From NCBI RefSeq assembly GCF_030816615.1, contig NZ_JAUSYD010000001.1, forward strand, positions 806,001 to 870,000: a DNA stretch of 64,000 nucleotides, read 5' to 3'. Each line of letters begins with the position of its first letter. Within the stretch, counting starts at the first letter, position 1. Positions 16,675-25,539 of the stretch are shown piece after piece. The position numbers and the translations under genes were made by a program. The notes below the pieces were generated by a model. The model did no database searches. It saw only the letters and a program-made list of their open reading frames with translations, and was not told where the DNA came from. The stretch comes from Streptomyces sp. B1I3 (GTDB lineage: Bacteria > Actinomycetota > Actinomycetes > Streptomycetales > Streptomycetaceae).

Positions 16675-17014
16675 GCAGGATTCAACGTCTTGGGCCCGCT
16701 CCGATTCCCGGTCGTCCGGATGTCCGACGGGGGGTGCGCCCCCGGAGGCCGCGTGGGACCGGCGCCCACCAAGGCACGCCCATGGGCCGGTCGAGGAGGC
16801 CGTGCGCCGGCTGCTGTTCCCCTGACCGCCGGGCGTGTCCCTGGGCCGAGTGGACGCGGGCGGTCGCCCGTTCCGGAGACGAGCGGTCGGATGGGGGGCA
16901 GCACTGCCGTCCTGCGGAATGTGTGTATGCCGGTCGCCGGGGCGGATACCCGCCCCGGCGACCGGCAGGGCGGTCCGGCCACCCCCGACCGGGCCATCGA
17001 GAGAGGAAGCCAGC
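16675..17014. other. 340-bp divergent intergenic region with a long hairpin
   Basis: No gene is apparent. The main feature is a 17-bp perfect inverted repeat: GCCGGTCGCCGGGGCGG (16928-16944) and its complement at 16949-16965, with an ATAC loop, 50 nt before the hemerythrin start. It may be a leader hairpin, or a terminator for leftward or rightward readthrough. Confidence 0.6.
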
Positions 17015-17572
17015 ATGGGACACGGCGGAAACGTCATCAGCGAACTCACTGCGGACCACCGCGAGGTGGACTCCCTGTTCGCCCGGATCGAGGAGCAGCC
17101 GGCCGGCCACGAGCGGCGCCGCGAACTCGCGGACGAACTGACGGTGGAGCTGGTGCGGCACTCGGTCGCCGAGGAGCAGTACCTCTACCCCGCGGTCCGC
17201 CGGTACGTGGACGACGGGGACGACATGGCGGACAAGGAGCTCGAGGATCACGCCGCCGTCGAACGGCTGCTCAAGGACCTGGAAGGCCGCGACCCCGGCG
17301 ACGCGACGTTCGACGCCCTGATCGAGAAACTGAAGCACGAGGTCACCGAGCACGTCCGGGACGAGGAGGACCGGCTCTTCCCCCTCCTCGCCGCGGCCTG
17401 CTCCCCCGAGGCGCTGAACGAACTGGGCGACAAGATCCGCAAGGCGAAGAAGACGGCACCGACCCGCCCCCACCCGTCCGCCCCTGACACGCCGCCCGCC
17501 GACAAGATCCTCGCCCCGGGTGCCGGCCTGGTGGACCGTGCCCGGGATCTGGTCACCGGCCGGAAGCACTGA
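17015..17572 (+). CDS. Hemerythrin domain-containing protein
   Basis: A 185-aa protein. Residues about 5-130 are a hemerythrin/HHE four-helix bundle with the di-iron ligands in ELTADHREVDSLF, RHSVAEEQYLYP, LEDHAAVERLL and EHVRDEEDRLFP. The C-terminal 50 residues are a Pro/Lys-rich tail ending GLVDRARDLVTGRKH. Such proteins bind O2 or NO, or protect iron centres, and are often stress-induced in Streptomyces. AGAGAGGAAG precedes the ATG. A very strong terminator hairpin follows directly. Confidence 0.88.
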   Translation: MGHGGNVISELTADHREVDSLFARIEEQPAGHERRRELADELTVELVRHSVAEEQYLYPAVRRYVDDGDDMADKELEDHAAVERLLKDLEGRDPGDATFDALIEKLKHEVTEHVRDEEDRLFPLLAAACSPEALNELGDKIRKAKKTAPTRPHPSAPDTPPADKILAPGAGLVDRARDLVTGRKH

Positions 17573-17580
17573 CGCGGCAG

Positions 17581-17622
17581 GCCCGGCTCGGGCCGCCGCG
17601 GTCGCGGCGGCCCGAGCCGGGC
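17581..17622 (+). terminator. 20-bp perfect terminator stem
   Basis: The segments 17581-17600 and 17603-17622 are perfect inverted copies around a 2-nt centre, starting 9 nt after the hemerythrin stop. This is one of the strongest hairpins in the window. Confidence 0.85.
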
Positions 17623-17755
17623 CACTCCCCCGACGCGAGCGGGGGCTCACCACGGCCGGTGCCACCGGCGGGGTGTCAGCCGTCCCGGCCCGGTGTGGCC
17701 GGGACGGCCTTACGTGCGGCCGGCAGCCCTTACCTGTGGCCGGGGGCCACCGGGC

Positions 17756-19807
17756 TCACAGAGCTTCGCGGGGAACCTTCTCGTTCCACGTGCGGGAGAA
17801 CACCCGCCGGTCGCCCTCGTATCCGTCCAGGGTCGCCGACACGGTGAAATCCTCCTTGTCCGAGGTGAGGACGGTGCGGGTCTCGACGCGGACGTCCCAG
17901 CCCTCGCGCCGGAATTTCATGGTCCAGGCCGACTCACCGCTCACCGACCCGAAGTCGTCCGCCACGCAGGTGTAGCGCTCGCAGGCCCGCAGTCCGACCT
18001 CGATCCCGTTCTCCTCGTAGCGGTTGAGGCCGCGGTCCTTCACGATGTCCAGCGCCGAACGGTAGTGGATCAGGTCCCGCGAGACCTCCCAGCGCTCCTC
18101 GGATTCGGACAACCGTGTGACGGCCGGCGGCTCGCAGCCCTCGGGCTCGCCGAAGGGGCTCGGGGGCAGGTTGTCGGGTTCGTCCGCGGGACGGACCGGC
18201 AGATGGAGCGCGCAGCCCTCCTCGTACACGGTGAGCAGTACGGGCTCCGGCGCGGGCCAGGCCAGCGGCCAGTAGGAGGTGGAGAGCGACAGCCGGATGC
18301 GGTGGCCCGGCGGGAACGCCTGGGCGACGCCGTTGAGCTGGAGCGTCGCCCGGTAGCGCCGGCCCGGTTCCAGCCGCTCGGACGTCTCCTTGCCGTCCCT
18401 GCAGGTCAGGTTGAGCACCCCGTACGTCACGCGGGTGGCCCGCCCGTCCGGCGCGACGTCGGAGAGCCGGGCGGCCACCTGGGCGACCGGCCGGGAGCTC
18501 GACACCTCGAGCTCGACGCTGGGCGCACCGAGGATCTCCATCCGTTCGGTGAGCGGCGGGGTGTCGAAGACGAGCGACCCGCCGTCCTCCTCGCGCTGGT
18601 CGTAGGGCAGGTCGGGCGGCGCGTTGTAGGAGGCCCACTTGCCGGCGAACTGTCCTACGGACAAGGGGGACTGCACGGTGTGCACCCGGGCGGGCGGCAT
18701 CTGTGCGGGCTCCTGTCCCGTGTGCGGGCCGGGAGGGAGGACCACCGTACGGTCGCGCAGCGGGTGGGCCACCTGCCTCACGTGAGGTGAGGGCCAGGCG
18801 GGCTCGCCGACCCAGCGGCCGGGCCGTTCCTCGTACGAGGTGGACGGCGGCACGCTCTCCTGCATCCAGGCGCTCAGCATCGGGCCGTCCATGATCCCGT
18901 TGTCCACGCCCTTGAGCCAGTGGTCCCACCACCGGACGACTTCCTGCAGATAGCCGATGGCCGGTCCCGGCTCACCGAGGTGCGGCAGCTTGTGAGACCA
19001 GGGCCCGATCAGCCCCTTGCGGGGCACGTCGACGTTGCCCAGCAGCCTGGTCACCGCGTTGGAGTACCCGTCGGCCCAGCCGCTGGAGGCGAGAACGGGG
19101 CAGCGCAGCGCCTGGTAGTCCTCGCAGAGGGAGGCGTGCTGCCAGTAGGCGTCGCGGTGCTGGTGGCGCAGCCACTCCAGGACCCACGGACGGGTGCCCT
19201 CCAGCCGCTCCTGCCACATGGGCCGCCAGCGGTCGCCGACCAGGGCCGGGTCGGGCGGGCAGGTGGCGTAGGCGAACATGGTCCCGGCCTCGGCCAGGTT
19301 GTCGGAGAGCATCGCGCCCCCCATGTAGTGCATGTCGTCGGCGTAGCGGTCGTCGGTGAAGGACGCGATGGCGATGGCCCGGAGCCCGGGCGGCTGCCGT
19401 GCCGCGACCTGCAGAGCGGCGAAAGCTCCCCATGAGATGCCCATCATCCCGGTGTTCCCGTCGCACCAGGGCTGGTCGGCGAGCCAGGCGAGGACCTCTT
19501 CCGCGTCGCGCTGTTCCTGCTCGAGGTACTCGTCCCGCAGCACGCCCTCGGACTCCCCCGTGCCCCGGATGTCGACGCGCACACACGCGTACCCGTGGCC
19601 GGCGATGTAGGGGTGGTGGATGGCGTCGCGGGCGGAGGTGAGGTCGTTCTTCCGGTACGGGATGTACTCCAGGACGGCGGGCACCGGGTCCTGGTCGGAC
19701 GCGGTGGGACGCCAGATCCGGGCGGAGAGCCGGACCCCGTCGGACATGGGGATGGTGACGTGGTTCTCTTCCTTCGTCACGTACGGCAGTTGGTTCACGT
19801 AGCGCAT
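17756..19807 (-). CDS. CocE/NonD family hydrolase (X-Pro dipeptidyl-peptidase-like)
   Basis: A 683-aa cytoplasmic protein. The N-terminal alpha/beta-hydrolase domain (residues about 15-330) has the CocE motifs PVPAVLEYIPYRKND, VRVDIRGTGESEG and the nucleophile GISWGA (Ser125). The C-terminal half (about 370-600) is the jelly-roll PepX_C domain (LDRPPLTERMEILG-like, RLSDVAPDGRATRVTYG). The family covers X-Pro dipeptidyl peptidases, cocaine esterase and glutaryl acylases. The ATG at 19807 follows GGAAGGAG. It lies 32 bp after an ATP-grasp ligase and is probably co-transcribed with it and the DUF5133 gene. Peptide, amide or ester substrate unknown. Confidence 0.88.
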   Translation of the reverse strand: MRYVNQLPYVTKEENHVTIPMSDGVRLSARIWRPTASDQDPVPAVLEYIPYRKNDLTSARDAIHHPYIAGHGYACVRVDIRGTGESEGVLRDEYLEQEQRDAEEVLAWLADQPWCDGNTGMMGISWGAFAALQVAARQPPGLRAIAIASFTDDRYADDMHYMGGAMLSDNLAEAGTMFAYATCPPDPALVGDRWRPMWQERLEGTRPWVLEWLRHQHRDAYWQHASLCEDYQALRCPVLASSGWADGYSNAVTRLLGNVDVPRKGLIGPWSHKLPHLGEPGPAIGYLQEVVRWWDHWLKGVDNGIMDGPMLSAWMQESVPPSTSYEERPGRWVGEPAWPSPHVRQVAHPLRDRTVVLPPGPHTGQEPAQMPPARVHTVQSPLSVGQFAGKWASYNAPPDLPYDQREEDGGSLVFDTPPLTERMEILGAPSVELEVSSSRPVAQVAARLSDVAPDGRATRVTYGVLNLTCRDGKETSERLEPGRRYRATLQLNGVAQAFPPGHRIRLSLSTSYWPLAWPAPEPVLLTVYEEGCALHLPVRPADEPDNLPPSPFGEPEGCEPPAVTRLSESEERWEVSRDLIHYRSALDIVKDRGLNRYEENGIEVGLRACERYTCVADDFGSVSGESAWTMKFRREGWDVRVETRTVLTSDKEDFTVSATLDGYEGDRRVFSRTWNEKVPREAL

Positions 19808-19839
19808 ACCGGTGTGGTGCTCCTTCCGGCCGATTGCGT

Positions 19840-21147
19840 TCAGGCCGACTTCCGGTCGCGTCCGCCCGGGGCGGTGTCGTCGAAGGTGAGGCCGAGGGCC
19901 GCCACGCACCGGTCGAACTTGCGGCGCAGGTCCTGTTCGTCGTCCCCGCCCGTGAAGATGTGGGCCACTTCGTAGCTGTAGCTGTCCTGGCCGGACAGGG
20001 AGGACAGCTTCTGCCCCTCCTCGGGCACGACGTCGATCCGGACCCCGGGTATCTCACGCTCGATCGCGGCGATCTCCTCCGGGCCGGGCACCTGGTGCAC
20101 CGCGCCGTCGCCGAACCAGCGGTAGTACCACTTGGCCGCCATGCGGTAGTCGCCCCGGCCGCCCTTCACCCTGGGGTCCTGGCCGAGCGCGAGACTGATC
20201 ATGCGGTGGTGGTTGGCGACTCCGTCGACGTACTCGAACAGTTCGGCGTGGGACTGGGAGTGCCGCGGGTTGATCTCCAGCAGCTTCACGTCCCCGGTGG
20301 ACGGGTCGTAGAAGTACTCGATGCTGAAGGTCGCCTCGTCCATGCCGATCCGGCGCATGGTCCGCTTACTGGTTTCGTGGAGCCGCGCGACCACGGGCGG
20401 CGGCAGGGTACTGGGGTACTGATGGCGAAGGAAACAGGGCGAGTCGGGGTAGTTGATCGAGTCGAGGACCCCGTAGACGGTGACCTCGCCGTCGTGCACG
20501 TAGCCCTCGACGGCTACCTGGATGCCGTTCATGGCCTCTTCGGCCAGACAGACCTGCCCGCCGACGTCGGCCATCTCCGGGGGCAAGTCTAGGCGGTCGA
20601 GGATGGCGTCGAAGGGCCTGCCCACCCGTGCGATCCCGGCGCGGATCTCGTCCACCGCGGCCCGGAACTCCGTCATGTCCGATACACCGAAGGCCAGTTC
20701 GGAGGAGTAGGACAGGGCCGGCTTGAGCCACATCGGGAAGCGGACGCCCTCGGGCGGCTGCGGATCGTCGCTGTCGAGGTCCACCCGGCCGAAGCGCGGA
20801 TAGTCGTCGATGACCTTCTGCTGCTCCAGCCGGCTCCAGTACTTGTGCTCACACTTGACGACCGACTCCAGGCTCGTGGTGCGTGTGCCGTACTCCTGTC
20901 CGAGGATCGGGACGAGGGTGCTGACCGGGAAGTCCCAGTAGCCGACGATCGCGTCGATGCTGCCGTCGTGGGCGTCGAGCACACTGCGCGCACGGTCCGC
21001 CAGGTCGGCGACCGACACCTCGCCCTCCTGCAGTTCCTCGATGCTCAGAAGAGGGTGGAACCGGTAGGACTCTGCTCCTGGCACGTTCTGCAGGGTCGGC
21101 AGGTTCGCCTCGTCGAGTCCGAGGACGAAAATGTTCTTCTTCTCCAT
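19840..21147 (-). CDS. ATP-grasp domain ligase
   Basis: A 435-aa carboxylate-amine ligase-like protein. The N-terminal 100 residues form a nucleotide-binding-like domain (NIFVLGLDEANLPTLQ). The central ATP-grasp region has the lysine strand FPMWLKPALSYSS and the metal-binding FSIEYFYDPSTGDVKLLEINPRHSQSH (residues about 265-295). Related enzymes join a carboxyl to an amine or hydroxyl, as in dipeptide synthesis, peptide macrocyclisation or cofactor tailoring. The ATG follows GAAAGG. Directly upstream is an 84-aa DUF5133 protein and downstream a CocE-type hydrolase, all on one strand. The substrate cannot be inferred from sequence. Confidence 0.82.
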   Translation of the reverse strand: MEKKNIFVLGLDEANLPTLQNVPGAESYRFHPLLSIEELQEGEVSVADLADRARSVLDAHDGSIDAIVGYWDFPVSTLVPILGQEYGTRTTSLESVVKCEHKYWSRLEQQKVIDDYPRFGRVDLDSDDPQPPEGVRFPMWLKPALSYSSELAFGVSDMTEFRAAVDEIRAGIARVGRPFDAILDRLDLPPEMADVGGQVCLAEEAMNGIQVAVEGYVHDGEVTVYGVLDSINYPDSPCFLRHQYPSTLPPPVVARLHETSKRTMRRIGMDEATFSIEYFYDPSTGDVKLLEINPRHSQSHAELFEYVDGVANHHRMISLALGQDPRVKGGRGDYRMAAKWYYRWFGDGAVHQVPGPEEIAAIEREIPGVRIDVVPEEGQKLSSLSGQDSYSYEVAHIFTGGDDEQDLRRKFDRCVAALGLTFDDTAPGGRDRKSA

Positions 21148-21232
21148 GAAATGTGGGCCTTTCGGATCGGGGCCGTCATGCCCCCGCCGGGTGCCCGCGA
21201 CTGCTGCTCGCGGCCACCCGGCCGTCGAGCTG

Positions 21233-21487
21233 TCAGGCGGTGAGCGTCACCGCACCGGGATCTGTCGTCTCTCCCGTCAGCACCCCACCCTTGAGTCCCT
21301 CGCCCGCGAGCGCCTCGTCGAGGTAGCGCTCGGCCACGGCCAGCGCGTCCTCGATGTTCCGGGTACCGGTGGAGACGCACAGCGTGTAGCTGATGTCCTC
21401 CAGTCCGCCGGCCGACTCGGAGCTCTCGCTGAGCGCCGCGTACCGTTCGACGAGTCCGCGGAGGATCGTGGGGTGAGGCATCAGCAC
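21233..21487 (-). CDS. DUF5133 family small protein
   Basis: An 84-aa protein starting LMPHPTILRGLVERY, with the family core DISYTLCVSTGTRNIEDALA (residues about 31-50). The C-terminal tail is rich in Gly, Thr and acidic residues (GLKGGVLTGETTDPGAVTLTA). It uses GTG (or the ATG two codons later) after a strong GGAAGG. The function of DUF5133 is unknown, and short members are common in Streptomyces. The gene sits between a GH20 enzyme and an ATP-grasp ligase on the same strand. It could be a partner, or even a substrate, of the ligase; this is conjecture. Confidence 0.75.
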   Translation of the reverse strand: MLMPHPTILRGLVERYAALSESSESAGGLEDISYTLCVSTGTRNIEDALAVAERYLDEALAGEGLKGGVLTGETTDPGAVTLTA

Positions 21488-21575
21488 GGTGGTTCCTTCC
21501 TTCGCATCGGGGTGTCATGCCTCCGGATGCCCGGCTTTCGCACGGCCATGCGTGCGACATCGGGCCCCGCTCCGC

Positions 21576-23204
21576 TCAGAGCCAGGCGATCTCCGTGGAC
21601 GCCAGGTAGGCGAGCCCCCGCTCCTCCCAGAACCGCCCGTGGTGGGCGAGACGGGTGCGGTGGTCCTCCCATTCCGCCGCCCGGCCCGTCCACGCGATGT
21701 CCGCGACGGAGGCCAGGCGGGGCAGCAGCAGGGTGGTCATGTCGTCGAACCCCTCGACCGACTCGCCGAAGACGGTGGCCTCGATCCCGGCGATCCGGGC
21801 GTCGGGGATCGCGTGGGACGACGGATTCCATGCCGCGGTGTGCCGGATGTCACGCGGGCGGTAGGAGCCGAATCCCAGGCGGGCCGCGTCCTCGGCACGG
21901 CCGGACGGGACGACGCCGGGTGCGTAGGGGCGGTCCAGGTAGAGGTGGGACTGCGGGGAGAGGAGGAGGCGTCCGCCGCCGTCGAGCACCCGGGTCACGT
22001 CATGACCTGTGGGGGCGAAGAACGCCTTGAGGGCCCTGATGAACTCCATGGTGTGGCCGAGGGCCAGGAGTTCGGGCCTCGCGTCGAGCTCGTCCTGGGT
22101 GTCGGGCAGGTCCATCATCGGTACGTCCACCCAGAACTGGGCGATGTCGTCCGGGGTGATTCCGGCGCGGGCGGACTCCTGCCACCCCAGCGGACGCTTC
22201 CCCGCCTCCCTCACCAGCGAGCGCAGTTCACGGACGGCGAGGGCGAAACTGTCCGCCGTCATACCCAGCGCCTCGTCCCCGCCGATGTGCACGAAGGGTG
22301 CGTCGGTCAGCCGGCAGACGTCGGCGAGGATCGCGGCGACCACCTCCCGCGTCACCGGGTCGGCGAGGTCGAGCGGCGGGACGAACGGGAAGCGGCCGGC
22401 GAGCCCGGGCGGTACGGGGGCCGCGGGCAGTTCCGGCAGCGCCTCGCGCAGGGCGGCGCAGTGCCCGGGGAGATCGACCTCGGGGATGACGGTCACGAAG
22501 CGCTCGGCGGCGTACCGCTGCAGCGCACGGTAGTCCTCGACGGTGTAGTGGGCCCGTGGCGTGCCGTCCTGTGCCGGTGACGTCAGTCCGGGCAGGGAGG
22601 GCACCTCGATGCGCCAGCCCTCGTTGTCCGTCAGGTGCAGGTGCAGCACGTTGAGTTTGTACAGCGCTGCCAGGTCCACGACCCGGCGGAGCTCTTCCGG
22701 AGTGAGATGACCGCGGGCCGGGTCGACCATGAGCCCGCGCCAGGCGTAGTGCGGGGCGTCGGTCAGCTGCCCGCAGGGGATCCGGGCGCCGGATGCGGTG
22801 AGCAGTTGCACGGCCGTCGTCGCGGCCCGGAACACTCCCTCGGGCGTGGCGGCACGGCAGCTCATGCCCTGCCGGTCCACCGTGAGGCGGTACGACTCGT
22901 CCACCGGCACGGCCCCGCCGCGCGGGCAGACCCCGGCCGGGGTGCGGTGAGGGCCGGGCGAGGTGTCGTCGAGAGCGAGCGTGAGGGTGGCGACGGCCGG
23001 GTCCGGGGCGTCACCTGGGTTGCCACCGGGACCGGGCGTTACCAGCCGGGCGCCCAGGTGCGGTCGCAACAGCTCGCCCACGGTCCGGGCTACGCCGGTC
23101 AGTCCGCTGTCGGCGGCGTGGATGCGCCAGTGCCCGGATACTGCGAGGTCGCCACCGGCCGTGACGGTGCCCGCGCTCGCGGGACGCGGAATGACGGCGT
23201 TCAT
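21576..23204 (-). CDS. Beta-N-acetylhexosaminidase (GH20)
   Basis: A 542-aa glycosidase. An N-terminal GH20b-like domain (about 1-145) precedes the catalytic barrel, with YAWRGLMVDPARGHL (153-167), HLHLTDNEGWRIEV (188-201) and the catalytic pair HIGGDE (Asp310-Glu311). It removes terminal GlcNAc/GalNAc from chito-oligosaccharides or glycoconjugates by substrate-assisted catalysis. There is no signal peptide, so it is probably cytoplasmic and acts on imported sugars. I start at 23204 because GGAGGAG precedes this ATG. It is divergent from the GH1 gene, and the shared intergenic region contains the regulon operator at 23367-23391. Confidence 0.9.
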   Translation of the reverse strand: MNAVIPRPASAGTVTAGGDLAVSGHWRIHAADSGLTGVARTVGELLRPHLGARLVTPGPGGNPGDAPDPAVATLTLALDDTSPGPHRTPAGVCPRGGAVPVDESYRLTVDRQGMSCRAATPEGVFRAATTAVQLLTASGARIPCGQLTDAPHYAWRGLMVDPARGHLTPEELRRVVDLAALYKLNVLHLHLTDNEGWRIEVPSLPGLTSPAQDGTPRAHYTVEDYRALQRYAAERFVTVIPEVDLPGHCAALREALPELPAAPVPPGLAGRFPFVPPLDLADPVTREVVAAILADVCRLTDAPFVHIGGDEALGMTADSFALAVRELRSLVREAGKRPLGWQESARAGITPDDIAQFWVDVPMMDLPDTQDELDARPELLALGHTMEFIRALKAFFAPTGHDVTRVLDGGGRLLLSPQSHLYLDRPYAPGVVPSGRAEDAARLGFGSYRPRDIRHTAAWNPSSHAIPDARIAGIEATVFGESVEGFDDMTTLLLPRLASVADIAWTGRAAEWEDHRTRLAHHGRFWEERGLAYLASTEIAWL

Positions 23205-23366
23205 GGTCTCCTCCACCGAGCTGGATCCGTGGCCCCGGCTCCCCGCCCGGGTGCCCACCGGGGCGCCGGCACCCGGCACCCGGGCCGGCGCCGCCCGCCG
23301 GGCCCTGGGGGGGGCGTCGAACTGTCGCCTCTTCCTGCGGAGCCGGGTTCACCTGTACGCTAACAC

Positions 23367-23391
23367 GAAAACCGATCAATGAACGCTTTTC
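23367..23391 (+). promoter_or_regulatory. Copy 1 of the glycosidase-regulon operator
   Basis: A 24-bp element beginning GAAAACCGATCAATGAACG matches the two copies at 29230 and 29343 at all but three positions. It lies 58 bp before the GH1 start and in the GH20/GH1 divergent region. Read towards GH1 it has the same orientation as the other copies relative to their genes. Confidence 0.7.
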
Positions 23392-23448
23392 ACGGAGCGA
23401 GCGGTCCGCGGTTCGCCGGCCCCACTCCGCGTCGGAAGGAGCTCCCGC

Positions 23449-24747
23449 ATGACGCCCTCGACCGGGCCCGGTCTCGCACTGCCTGAAGGCTTCCTCATGG
23501 GAGCCTCCACCTCCGCCCATCAGATCGAGGGGAACAACGTCTCCAGCGACTGGTGGGCCATCGAGAACCGGCCGGGCACCTTCGTCGCCGAGCGGAGCGG
23601 GGACGCGGCCGACAGCTTCCACCGCTGGCCCGAGGACATGGACCTGTTGAGCGGACTCGGTTTCAACGCCTACCGCTTCGGGATCGAATGGGCCCGCATC
23701 GAACCGGAGCGCGGAAGGGTCTCGCGTGCGGCTGTCGAGCACTACCGGGCCATGGTGCTCGGGGCCCTGGAACGCGGTCTGACCCCGGTGGTGACGTTGC
23801 ATCACTTCACCTCGCCCCGGTGGTTCAGCGAACTCGGCGGCTGGACGTCACCCGAGTCGGCCGAGCTGTTCGCGCGGTATGCGTCCACCGCCCTGGAGGT
23901 GCTCGGAGCCGGCGTCCGGCACGTGGCGACCATCAACGAGCCGAACATGATCGCGCTGATGCACAGCATCGTCCGCCGGACGGCCCGGCAGACGGCGGAC
24001 GCCTCGGACGGACCGAAGGCCGGCCCGGAGCACACGGGCGCTGCCGCTCTCGACCCGGCGACGGCGGAGCCGGACGCGGAGGTCGGCCAGGCGCTGATCC
24101 GGGCCCACCGGGCAGCCTTCGCCGTCCTGAAGGCGGGCGACCCGGAACTGCAGGTCGGCTGGACGGTCGCCAACCAGGTCCACCAGGCCGAGCCGGGTGC
24201 GGAGGAGGTCGCCGCCGCATACGCCTGGCCGCGCGAGGACGTCTTCCTGGAGGCCGCCCGGGAGGACGACTGGATCGGCGTACAGGCGTACACCCGGCAC
24301 CGGATCGGCCGTGAGGGGCCGATTCCCGTGCCGCGGGGCGCCGCCACGACGCTGACCGGCTGGGAGATCTACCCGGAGGCGCTCGGCGAGGCGGTGCGGC
24401 ACACGGCCGAGGTGGTCGGGCCGCACGTCCCCGTACTGGTCACCGAGAACGGCATCGCCACCGCCGACGACGAGCAGCGCATCGGCTACGTCACCGCCGC
24501 GCTGGCAGGCCTCGCCGCCGCCATGCGGGACGGCATCGACGTGCGCGGCTACCTGCACTGGAGCGCACTGGACAACTACGAGTGGGGCTCCTACCGGCCC
24601 ACCTTCGGGCTGATCGCGGTCGATCCCGACACCTTCGCGCGTACGCCCAAGCCCTCGGCCCGCTGGCTGGGCGCCATGGCCAGGGCCGGACGCATCCCCG
24701 ACGGGACGCCGACGGCCGTGACGGGCGACGCCCGGTGCGCGGGTTAG
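23449..24747 (+). CDS. Family 1 glycoside hydrolase (beta-glucosidase-like)
   Basis: A 432-aa cytoplasmic glycosidase with the GH1 retaining pair: acid/base Glu164 in TINEPN and nucleophile Glu333 in VTENGI. The N-terminal GFLMGASTSAHQIEG and the C-terminal DGIDVRGYLHWSALDNYEW confirm the family. It is slightly shorter than typical GH1 enzymes. GGAAGGAG lies 7 nt before the ATG. The stop codon overlaps the -10 of the downstream TetR gene. The operator in its promoter links it to the GH3 and GDSL genes. Actual glycoside unknown. Confidence 0.9.
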   Translation: MTPSTGPGLALPEGFLMGASTSAHQIEGNNVSSDWWAIENRPGTFVAERSGDAADSFHRWPEDMDLLSGLGFNAYRFGIEWARIEPERGRVSRAAVEHYRAMVLGALERGLTPVVTLHHFTSPRWFSELGGWTSPESAELFARYASTALEVLGAGVRHVATINEPNMIALMHSIVRRTARQTADASDGPKAGPEHTGAAALDPATAEPDAEVGQALIRAHRAAFAVLKAGDPELQVGWTVANQVHQAEPGAEEVAAAYAWPREDVFLEAAREDDWIGVQAYTRHRIGREGPIPVPRGAATTLTGWEIYPEALGEAVRHTAEVVGPHVPVLVTENGIATADDEQRIGYVTAALAGLAAAMRDGIDVRGYLHWSALDNYEWGSYRPTFGLIAVDPDTFARTPKPSARWLGAMARAGRIPDGTPTAVTGDARCAG

Positions 24748-24757
24748 GCTGCCGGGC

Positions 24758-25342
24758 ATGGCGAAACGGGGCCCGTACGAAAAGGGCGAGGCGAAGCGTG
24801 CCGAGATTCTGCACGCGGCACTGCAGATCTTCGCGGCCGAGGGATACCGGGGCACGTCGCTGCGCAAGGTGGCGGCGAAGTGCGATCTCAGCCTGCCCGG
24901 CCTGATGCACTACTTCGACTCCAAGGAGGACCTGCTCACCCAGGTCCTGCGTGTGCGCGACGAGACCGCCCGGGCACGGCAGGTGGAGCGCACGAGTCCG
25001 GAGAGCTACCGGGAGATCATCCGGGAGAGCACCCGGACCCCGGGGCTGGTGGAGCTCTTCGTCTCCATGGCCGCGGCGGCCAGCGACCCGGGGCACCCTG
25101 CGCACCAGCATTTCGCGGAGCGCTATCCGGAGCTGCGTGAGCGTGTCGCCGCCTTCCTGCAGCAGCGTATGGACGAAGGACGGATGACCACGGTCGTGCC
25201 GGCGGACCGGCTGGCGGTCCTGCTGCTGGCGGTGGCCGACGGCATCCAGTTGCAGTGGCTGATCGACCGGTCGATGGACATGGAGCAGCCGATCGAGGAC
25301 ATCATGCGGCTGCTCGACACCCGTGCGGGCTCAGAGGGTTGA
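24758..25342 (+). CDS. TetR-family regulator next to GH1
   Basis: A 194-aa repressor with the HTH at about residues 14-60 (ILHAALQIFAAEGYRGTSLRKVAAKCDLSLPGLMHYF, read in pieces) and a TetR_C-like ligand domain (TRTPGLVELFVSMAAAASDPGHPAH). A leaderless start is likely: TAGGCT (24745-24750) overlaps the GH1 stop and is 7 nt before the ATG. It is a clear paralogue of the TetR at 30358-31035, sharing the RTPGLV and DPxHPxHxxFxERY motifs. It is a candidate repressor for the three AAACCG-N9-CGGTTT-type operators. A hairpin terminator follows. Confidence 0.88.
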   Translation: MAKRGPYEKGEAKRAEILHAALQIFAAEGYRGTSLRKVAAKCDLSLPGLMHYFDSKEDLLTQVLRVRDETARARQVERTSPESYREIIRESTRTPGLVELFVSMAAAASDPGHPAHQHFAERYPELRERVAAFLQQRMDEGRMTTVVPADRLAVLLLAVADGIQLQWLIDRSMDMEQPIEDIMRLLDTRAGSEG

Positions 25343-25378
25343 GGAAGCCGGCGGCCTTCCGCCCGTGACGGTCCGGAG

Positions 25379-25415
25379 GCACGGCGGCAGGACCTGTCCC
25401 GTCCTGCCGCTGTGC
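25379..25415 (+). terminator. Terminator after TetR
   Basis: GCACGGCGGCAGGAC (25379-25393) pairs with GTCCTGCCGCTGTGC (25401-25415) with one mismatch and a 7-nt loop. It separates the rightward TetR gene from the convergent serine hydrolase. Confidence 0.7.
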
Positions 25416-25539
25416 TGCGCCTCCCCGCCGGTGTGCGTGACGGCTGCCGGCCACCGCGAGAACGCCCATACGGCGTACGGTCGTTGCGGTCGCTGCGTGG
25501 ACGGTCACCGGCGTGCGGCCCCCGTGGCCCGCCCGGTCC

